Source of the DNA: Accumulibacter sp.
GTDB lineage: Bacteria > Pseudomonadota > Gammaproteobacteria > Burkholderiales > Rhodocyclaceae
Assembly (NCBI GenBank): GCA_024235715.1
Contig: JACKLW010000005.1
Location: 124,001-188,000, forward strand
DNA: 64,000 bases
Direction: 5' to 3'
Numbering within the stretch: the first letter of the stretch is position 1; every line of letters begins with the position of its first letter. A program made the position numbers and the translations under genes. A model generated the notes under the pieces. That model did no database searches. It saw only the letters and a list, made by a program, of their open reading frames with translations, and had not been told where the DNA came from. Shown here piece by piece: positions 57,209 to 64,000 of the stretch.

Positions 57209-59584
57209 TCAGACGCGCAGCTGCGCCGCGAATGTCTCCCGCAGGTAGGTCATCAGATGCTGCATGGCCGCATCAACTTCGACTTCCTGCAAGGTTTTTT
57301 GAGTATCTTGCATCATTATGCGGAAGGCAAGGCTTTTCTTGCCAGCCTCCACCCCGCGCCCGGCATAGAGGTCGAACAGTTTGATTTCCCGAACGATTTC
57401 TGGCCGACTGGCGACCATACCATCGATCAGCAGCTGCAATTCCACCTCCTGATCGACCACAATAGCCATATCCCGTATGACTAGTGGTTGCCGGGAAACC
57501 TCCGCGTAATGCGCCAGGCCGGCGATGACCAAAGCATCCAGATCGACTTCGAAGAGCACCGGCGCCAGGGGCAGCTCGTACTTCTGTTGCCACTGCGGAT
57601 GCAACTCACCGACGAAGCCAATCCCCCGGCCGTCGAGCACGATGCGCGCGCTGCGGCCAGGATGCAACGCCGGATGCCCGGCTTTCTCGAAGCTGGCGGT
57701 GCGCGGCGCAAGGAGCCGCTCGAGATCACCCTTGACGTCAAAGAAATCGACGTTGCGCGCGACACAGCCCCATTGCTCCGGGAAGGCCGCGCCGTAAGCG
57801 AGGGCAGTGAGTGTCCAAGGCTGACGGAATCCGGCTACCGGCTCACCCCGCTCATCGCGGAAGAAACAGCGCCCGGTTTCGAAAAACCGCGCACGTGCCT
57901 GCCGGCGCTTGAGGTTGGTCGCCAGGTTGGCGACCAGACCACCAATCAGCGTCGAGCGCATGACGCTCAGCTGACTGGCAATCGGGTTGGCCAGCCGAAT
58001 CAGCTTGCTGTTGTCGGCAAAATCGCGCTCCCAGGCTTCTTCGACGAAGGCGAAGTTGACCACTTCCTGATAGCCGCAGTCGGCGATGATCTGGCGAAGA
58101 CGTGCCAGCGGTCGTGTCTCCTCGGTCTGAGGCAGCATGGCCATCAACGCCACCGGCGACGACGAAGGAATGTTTTCGTAGCCGTGCAGACGGGCCAGCT
58201 CTTCGATCAGGTCTTCCTCGATCTCGATGTCGAAACGGTAGCTCGGCGCCATCACGACGAAGTCATCGCCGTCGCGGCGGAATGAAAGATCGAGACGCGC
58301 GAACAACTCGCCGATGCGCCCGGCGGACAGTGCAACACCCAGAACCCTGGCGACTCGCGCCGGACGCAGGCGAACCTCATGGCGTTCGGGCAGCTTCGCC
58401 ATGGCCTCGCTCACCGGCCCCGCCCGACCGCCACAGATGTCGAGAACCAGGCGGCTGGCGCGTTCGAGCGCGCGCCGCGTGCCGCCGAAATCGACACCGC
58501 GCTCGAAACGGTGCGAGGCGTCCGAAACGAAGCTGTAGCGACGCGCGCGGCCGGCAATCGCCGTCGGCGCAAAGAATGCGGACTCCAGGAAGACCTCGGT
58601 CGTAGCCAGGCTGATACCGCTCTCCTCTCCGCCCATGACGCCAGCCATTGCCAGCGGCCGCTGCTCGTCGGCAATCAACAGCACATCGTCCTGCAGTTCC
58701 AGTGTCTGTTCGTTGAGCAGCGTGATCACTTCTGCCGTCTGCGCCATGCGTGCATGAATGGCGCCCTGCAAGCGGGCGTTGTCGAAGGCGTGCAGCGGCT
58801 GGCCGAGTTCCAGCATCACGTAATTGGTGATATCGACCAGTGCGGAAATCGGCCGAATGCCGCTACGCTCGAGGCGACGACTCATCCAGGTCGGCGTCGT
58901 CACTGTCGCGTCCACCCCGGCGATAACCCGGCCGCAGTAGCGCGGGCAGGCTTCCGGAGCATCGAGAACGACTGCGCGTTTGCTGGCAATCGTAACCTCG
59001 ACGTCGTCGACTTCCGTAAACCGGGCCGGCGTACCGGTCAGTGCGGCGACCTCGCGGGCTACGCCTTCCAGCGACAGGCAGTCCGATCGATTCGGCGTCA
59101 GCTTGAGGGTCAACAGGCGATCATCGAGATCGAGATGGCGGCGTACATCCTCGCCGACCCGCGCATCGGCGCCGAGCACGAGCAGCCCGGCAGCGTCGTC
59201 GGCGATACCCAGTTCCCTTGCTGAACAGAGCATTCCGGAAGACGCCACGCCGCGCACCTTGGCAAGCTTGATCGTGAAGCCGCCCGGCAATTCGGCGCCG
59301 GGCAGTGCGCACGGCACCTTGATCCCGGCAGCGGCATTCGGTGCCCCGCAGACGATCTGCAACAGTTCGCCGGAGCCCACATCGACCCGGCAGACGTTGA
59401 GGCGATCGGCGTCCGGATGCTTGTCCACTTCGAGGATCTGCGCGACGACAACCTTGTCGAAGGCCGGAGCAACGGCTTCTTCCTCCTCCACTTCGAGACC
59501 GGCCATGGTCAACAGATGGGAGAACTCGTCACCCGAACAAGCGGGGTCGACGAAGCTGCGCAGCCAGGATTCAGAGAATTTCAT
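57209..59584 (-). CDS. pheT: Phenylalanine--tRNA ligase beta subunit
   Basis: A 791-residue subunit. The N-terminus is MKFSESWLRSFVDP, a tRNA-binding OB domain lies at about 40-150 (VVVAQILEVDKHPDADRLNVC), B3/B4 editing and B5 domains follow, and a ferredoxin-fold anticodon-binding domain ends the protein (EIKLFDLYAGRGVEAGKKSL). It starts 40 bases after pheS and is followed by ihfA after 12 bases. Confidence 0.97.
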   Translation of the reverse strand: MKFSESWLRSFVDPACSGDEFSHLLTMAGLEVEEEEAVAPAFDKVVVAQILEVDKHPDADRLNVCRVDVGSGELLQIVCGAPNAAAGIKVPCALPGAELPGGFTIKLAKVRGVASSGMLCSARELGIADDAAGLLVLGADARVGEDVRRHLDLDDRLLTLKLTPNRSDCLSLEGVAREVAALTGTPARFTEVDDVEVTIASKRAVVLDAPEACPRYCGRVIAGVDATVTTPTWMSRRLERSGIRPISALVDITNYVMLELGQPLHAFDNARLQGAIHARMAQTAEVITLLNEQTLELQDDVLLIADEQRPLAMAGVMGGEESGISLATTEVFLESAFFAPTAIAGRARRYSFVSDASHRFERGVDFGGTRRALERASRLVLDICGGRAGPVSEAMAKLPERHEVRLRPARVARVLGVALSAGRIGELFARLDLSFRRDGDDFVVMAPSYRFDIEIEEDLIEELARLHGYENIPSSSPVALMAMLPQTEETRPLARLRQIIADCGYQEVVNFAFVEEAWERDFADNSKLIRLANPIASQLSVMRSTLIGGLVANLATNLKRRQARARFFETGRCFFRDERGEPVAGFRQPWTLTALAYGAAFPEQWGCVARNVDFFDVKGDLERLLAPRTASFEKAGHPALHPGRSARIVLDGRGIGFVGELHPQWQQKYELPLAPVLFEVDLDALVIAGLAHYAEVSRQPLVIRDMAIVVDQEVELQLLIDGMVASRPEIVREIKLFDLYAGRGVEAGKKSLAFRIMMQDTQKTLQEVEVDAAMQHLMTYLRETFAAQLRV

Positions 59585-59624
59585 GAACGGGAGAGGTCAG
59601 AAGAAGTCGTGGGCAGGCACGCGA

Positions 59625-60674
<1,050 letters not shown>

Positions 60675-60680
60675 TCACCG

Positions 60681-60703
60681 AAAAAAAGGAGGCTGACGCC
60701 TCC
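60681..60703 (-). terminator. Terminator/attenuator hairpin between rplT and pheS
   Basis: On the minus strand, GGAGGC-GTCA-GCCTCC forms a 6-bp stem followed by seven T. It lies about 20 bases after the rplT stop and just 9 bases before the pheS ATG. There is no space for a pheL-like leader peptide between rplT and the hairpin, so it appears to be a plain partial terminator limiting read-through into pheST. Confidence 0.8.
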
Positions 60704-60723
60704 TTTCTTGACACAGGTCGAGC

Positions 60724-61083
60724 TCAGGCGCCGAGTTGGGCTTTGGCCTGCACGGCCAGAGCAGCGAAAGCCGGCTTGTCGAAAACAGCCAGGTCGGCCA
60801 GCACCTTGCGATCCACTTCGATCTGCGCCTTCTTGAGACCATTCATGAAGGTGCTGTATTTCATGCCCAGTTCCCTGGCCGCCGCGTTGATACGTGCGAT
60901 CCAGAGGCTGCGGAACTGACGTTTGCGCTGACGACGGTCGCGGTAGGCATACTGACCGGCCTTCATCACCGCCTGCTTGGCAACGCGATAGACGTTCTTG
61001 CGGCGACCGCGGTAACCCTTGGCCAGGGCGAGGATCTTCTTGTGGCGCGCGTGCGCCGTTACACCACGTTTGACTCGGGGCAT
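60724..61083 (-). CDS. rplT: 50S ribosomal protein L20
   Basis: A 119-residue, strongly basic 23S rRNA-binding protein ([40 protein letters not shown]). Length and sequence are standard. It follows rpmI by 11 bases. In E. coli L20 represses rpmI-rplT translation; no matching fold was traced here. Confidence 0.98.
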   Translation of the reverse strand: MPRVKRGVTAHARHKKILALAKGYRGRRKNVYRVAKQAVMKAGQYAYRDRRQRKRQFRSLWIARINAAARELGMKYSTFMNGLKKAQIEVDRKVLADLAVFDKPAFAALAVQAKAQLGA

Positions 61084-61094
61084 CTCTTATCTCC

Positions 61095-61292
61095 TCAAGC
61101 GTAAGGCATCATGGAACGAACCATGGCCTTGTCAGCTGCATGAACTTCGGTCATCCCGCGCAACTGGCGCTTGGTCTTGGTGTCCTTCTTGGTCAGGATA
61201 TGTCGCTTGAACGCCTGCGAGCGCTTGATACGGCCGCTGGGGCTGACCGTGAAGCGCTTTTTCGCGCCACTCTTGGTCTTCATCTTGGGCAT
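61095..61292 (-). CDS. rpmI: 50S ribosomal protein L35
   Basis: A 65-residue basic protein ([36 protein letters not shown]). CGGAG lies before ATG 61292. Standard length; second gene after infC. Confidence 0.98.
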   Translation of the reverse strand: MPKMKTKSGAKKRFTVSPSGRIKRSQAFKRHILTKKDTKTKRQLRGMTEVHAADKAMVRSMMPYA

Positions 61293-61394
61293 TGTATGCT
61301 CCGTTTATAAACATGCTGCCAGGTGTCTCCCGACGGGAGATCTTCCAACCCGACCACACTTGTTGTTACTGCAAGGCTCTGCCTCAGAAACCAC

Positions 61395-61430
61395 GACTAC
61401 GACTACGACTACGACTACGACAACGATTAC
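61395..61430. repeat. Hexanucleotide microsatellite over the infC stop codon
   Basis: Four perfect GACTAC units (61395-61418) are followed by two degenerate ones (GACAAC, GATTAC). The infC stop (61429-61427 on the minus strand) is inside the last unit. Read on the infC strand the array is TCG followed by TAA, TTG or TAG, so it places several extra in-frame TAG stops behind the real one. Confidence 0.9.
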
Positions 61431-61954
61431 GACTGCTTCTTCTTGTTCGGCGTCAGCACCATTACCATCTGACGACCTTCCATCTTCGGCATCTGCTCGA
61501 CCACCGCCATTTCCTGCAAATCGGCCCGGATACGCTCGATCTGGCGCATTCCAATGTCCTGGTGGGCCATTTCCCGGCCGCGAAAGCGCAAGGTCACCTT
61601 GACCTTGTCTTCCTCTTCCAGAAAGCGCGTCATGTTGCGCAGCTTGATCTGGTAGTCATTCTCGTCGGTTCCGGGACGAAACTTCACTTCCTTCACCTGC
61701 ACCTGCTTCTGCTTTTGTCGCTGCTCGTGCTGGCGTTTCTGCTCCTGGTACTTGAACTTCCCGAAATCGACGATCCGGCAGACCGGAGGCCGTGCCATCG
61801 GGGCAATCTCAACCAGATCGAGGCCGGCTTCCTCCGCCAACGACAGCGCCTCCCTGGAACTCATGACTCCCAATGCATCGCCGTCCTCGCCGATGAGCCG
61901 GACTTCCGGTGCATTTATCTCTTGGTTAACGCGTTGCGCCTTTTGCAGTGCGAT
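61427..61954 (-). CDS. infC: Translation initiation factor IF-3 (ATC start)
   Basis: A 175-residue factor. The first ATG/GTG/TTG-type codons (from 61873) would remove the conserved N-terminus. Reading upstream in frame gives [20 protein letters not shown], a typical IF-3 N-domain, beginning at ATC 61954-61952 with AAGGAG seven bases before it. An ATT or ATC start is characteristic of infC and allows IF-3 to repress its own synthesis by rejecting non-standard start codons. The N-domain, the helical linker ([19 protein letters not shown]) and the C-domain ([11 protein letters not shown]) are all present. It starts 26 bases after thrS. Confidence 0.93.
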   Translation of the reverse strand: MALQKAQRVNQEINAPEVRLIGEDGDALGVMSSREALSLAEEAGLDLVEIAPMARPPVCRIVDFGKFKYQEQKRQHEQRQKQKQVQVKEVKFRPGTDENDYQIKLRNMTRFLEEEDKVKVTLRFRGREMAHQDIGMRQIERIRADLQEMAVVEQMPKMEGRQMVMVLTPNKKKQS

Positions 61955-61980
61955 GGTTCCGCTCCTTGTGTCGACAAAAG

Positions 61981-63897
61981 TTAGACCGTGCCACTTCGCG
62001 CGGCAACTTCACCCAGAAGTTGCTCGGTCAGAGCCTCGATCGACATTTGTCCGAGATCCCGACCACCGCGTGTGCGCACGGCCACCAGATTCGCTGCCAC
62101 TTCCTTGTCGCCAACGACGACCTGATAGGGCAGCTTGTTCAAGCTATGTTCTCGTATTTTATAGGTAATTTTTTCGTTGCGCAAATCGGCCTCGACACGC
62201 ACCCCGGCCGCCCGCAGCCTTGCCGCCACCTGTGCGGCGTACTCGCTCTGCCGCTCGGAAATGTTCAGCACCACCGCCTGCATCGGCGACAGCCACAAGG
62301 GCATGGCACCGGCATAATGCTCGACGAGAATACCGATGAAACGCTCGAGCGAGCCGAGAATCGCACGGTGCAACATCACCGGCACATGCCGATCGTTGTC
62401 CTCGCCGACGTAGTGCGCATCGAGTCGTTCAGGCAAGGCGAAATCCAGCTGCAGCGTGCCGCACTGCCAGACCCTGCCGAGGCAGTCCTTGAGCGAGAAC
62501 TCGATCTTCGGACCATAGAAAGCGCCCTCTCCGGGCTGCACATCGTAGCTCAGGCCCTTGCCGTCCAGCGCCTCGGCGAGCGCGACTTCGGCGCGGTCCC
62601 ATTGCGCGTCGGAACCGATGCGCTTCTCTGGACGGGTAGACAGCTTGACGATGATCTCGGTGAACCCGAAGTCGGCATAGACCTTCTCCAAAAGATCGAT
62701 GAAGGCCTCCGTCTCGGGCAGCACCTGCGCTTCCGTACAGAAGATGTGCGCGTCATCCTGGACGAAAGCGCGCACGCGCATGATCCCGTGCAGTGCACCC
62801 GACGGTTCGTTGCGATGGCACGAGCCGAACTCGGCCAGCCGCAAGGGCAGATCACGGTAACTGCGCAACCCCTGATTGAAGATCTGGATGTGCCCGGGGC
62901 AGTTCATCGGCTTGATTGCGTAATCGCGGTTCTCGGAAGCCGTGGTAAACATGTGCTCGGCGTAGTTCTCCCAATGACCCGAGCGCTCCCAGAGCGAGCG
63001 ATCCATGATCATCGGTGTCTTCACTTCACGATAGCCGTTGCGGTCAAGCAGGCGGCGCATGTATTGCTCGACTTCCTGCCAGATCGTCCAGCCCTTAGGG
63101 TGCCAGAAGACCATTCCCGGCGACTCCTCCTGCAGGTGGAAGAGGTCCAGCTGCCGCCCGAGTTTGCGGTGGTCTCGCTTCTCGGCCTCCTCGAGCATGT
63201 GCAGGTAGGCTTCCTGATCTTCCTTGCGCGTCCAGGCTGTTCCGTAGATCCGCTGCAGCTGCTCATTGCGATGGTCGCCGCGCCAGTAGGCACCGGCCAG
63301 CTTCATCAGCTTGAACACCTTCAGCTTGCCCGTAGAGGGGACGTGCGGACCGCGGCAGAGATCGACGAAATCCCCCTCGCGATAGAGCGACACCTCCTGC
63401 CCTTCCGGGATCGCATCGATCAACTCGGCTTTGTAGTGTTCGCCGATCGACTTGAAGAAGGCAACCGCCTCGGGGCGCTGCCAGACCTCGCGCTGCACGG
63501 GAATATCGCGCCTGGCGAGCTCGCTCATGCGCTTCTCGATTGCCGCCAGATCCTCGTTGGTGAACGGGCGCTGGTAGGAGAAATCGTAGTAGAAGCCGTT
63601 TTCGATCACCGGCCCGATGGTCACCTGCGCCTCCGGAAAGAGCTCCTTGACCGCGTAGGCCATCAGGTGCGCAGTCGAGTGCCGGATGATATCCAGGCCC
63701 TCGGGGTCCTTGTCGGTGACGATGCCCAACTGTACGTCCGTTGCAATCGAGAACGAGGTGTCGACCAGACGACCATCGACCCTGCCGGCCAGCGCAGCGC
63801 GCGCCAGTCCGGCGCCGATGCTCTGCGCGACTTCGGCAACCGTGACAGGCCCCGCGAAGGTCTTTTGCGAACCGTCAGGCAGTGTGACAACCGGCAT
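61981..63897 (-). CDS. thrS: Threonine--tRNA ligase
   Basis: A 638-residue class II synthetase. A TGS domain occupies residues 1-62 ([20 protein letters not shown]), the editing domain has [13 protein letters not shown], and catalytic/zinc residues are near [11 protein letters not shown] and the motif-2 [20 protein letters not shown]. The C-terminal anticodon-binding domain ends the protein. ATG 63897 gives the family start; the frame is open 25 codons more without conservation. The first gene of the thrS-infC-rpmI-rplT run visible here. Confidence 0.97.
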   Translation of the reverse strand: MPVVTLPDGSQKTFAGPVTVAEVAQSIGAGLARAALAGRVDGRLVDTSFSIATDVQLGIVTDKDPEGLDIIRHSTAHLMAYAVKELFPEAQVTIGPVIENGFYYDFSYQRPFTNEDLAAIEKRMSELARRDIPVQREVWQRPEAVAFFKSIGEHYKAELIDAIPEGQEVSLYREGDFVDLCRGPHVPSTGKLKVFKLMKLAGAYWRGDHRNEQLQRIYGTAWTRKEDQEAYLHMLEEAEKRDHRKLGRQLDLFHLQEESPGMVFWHPKGWTIWQEVEQYMRRLLDRNGYREVKTPMIMDRSLWERSGHWENYAEHMFTTASENRDYAIKPMNCPGHIQIFNQGLRSYRDLPLRLAEFGSCHRNEPSGALHGIMRVRAFVQDDAHIFCTEAQVLPETEAFIDLLEKVYADFGFTEIIVKLSTRPEKRIGSDAQWDRAEVALAEALDGKGLSYDVQPGEGAFYGPKIEFSLKDCLGRVWQCGTLQLDFALPERLDAHYVGEDNDRHVPVMLHRAILGSLERFIGILVEHYAGAMPLWLSPMQAVVLNISERQSEYAAQVAARLRAAGVRVEADLRNEKITYKIREHSLNKLPYQVVVGDKEVAANLVAVRTRGGRDLGQMSIEALTEQLLGEVAARSGTV

Positions 63898-63920
63898 AGT
63901 GCAACCCCAGCAAGAAATGG

Positions 63921-63943
63921 AAAAGCCAGAGACCCGCTCTGGC
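63921..63943 (-). terminator. Terminator-like hairpin in the thrS leader
   Basis: On the minus strand, GCCAGAG-CGGGT-CTCTGGC is a perfect 7-bp stem followed by TTTT. It ends 24 bases before the thrS ATG. It may terminate an upstream gene beyond the window edge or attenuate thrS; the sequence to the right is too short to decide. Confidence 0.65.
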
Positions 63944-64000
63944 TCGTAGACGTCTTTCGCGTGCGGCTGCAAGCGCAGACCCCACTATCACTTCACAGCT

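Overview
The window reads as one contiguous, GC-rich bacterial chromosome segment from a betaproteobacterium. Two ordered blocks support this: leuC-entericidin-leuD-leuB-asd-fimV-(EcfT-like)-truA-trpF-trpB-trpA-accD-folC-dedD-cvpA-purF-metZ, and thrS-infC-rpmI-rplT-pheS-pheT-ihfA-merR-tRNA-Pro. Both layouts are familiar from Burkholderiales/Rhodocyclales genomes. An exosortase-A-associated gene pair, pseudoazurin, bacteriohemerythrin and many c-di-GMP/two-component genes make a Rhodocyclales member (for example the Accumulibacter lineage) my best guess. That assignment is inference, not proof.

Layout. 1-9.7 kb is a mixed accessory/housekeeping strip: the start of a secreted protein at the left edge, a GntP-type permease, a DOMON-like protein, a NamZ-type muramidase overlapping DNA polymerase IV, an aldo/keto reductase, a BamE-like lipoprotein, a membrane-bound hydrolase, and two adjacent flavin-reductase-fold (PNPOx) proteins, the second fused to GAF. 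9847-11355 is a complete IS701-type insertion sequence with 17-bp perfect terminal repeats and a 4-bp target duplication. 11.4-16.2 kb carries an E1 alpha/beta dehydrogenase pair without E2/E3, a secreted cytochrome c, a pseudoazurin, a bacteriohemerythrin and a small membrane protein. 16.2-38.1 kb is a long run of minus-strand biosynthetic genes (Met, purine, folate, fatty acid, Trp, Leu, Asp-family, chorismate) with fimV and envelope genes between them.

38.5-43.3 kb, plus strand, holds a DMT exporter overlapping an AraC-alkyltransferase fusion, then an acyl-CoA ligase/PLP decarboxylase pair of the exosortase A type. 43.4-56.2 kb is a dense signalling region: REC-PAS-PAS protein, HD-GYP protein, a small membrane protein, a 1399-residue solute-symporter/PAS/histidine-kinase hybrid, a single-domain receiver, a CheC-type phosphatase, a second histidine kinase with a nearly identical core, and a REC-DUF3369-PAS-PAS-GGDEF-EAL protein. 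The receiver plus CheC-like phosphatase between twin kinases is the most unusual arrangement in the window. 56.4-64 kb is the minus-strand translation/IHF block; infC appears to start at an ATC codon.

No CRISPR array, prophage, rRNA or plasmid feature was seen. The only RNA gene recognised is tRNA-Pro(GGG).
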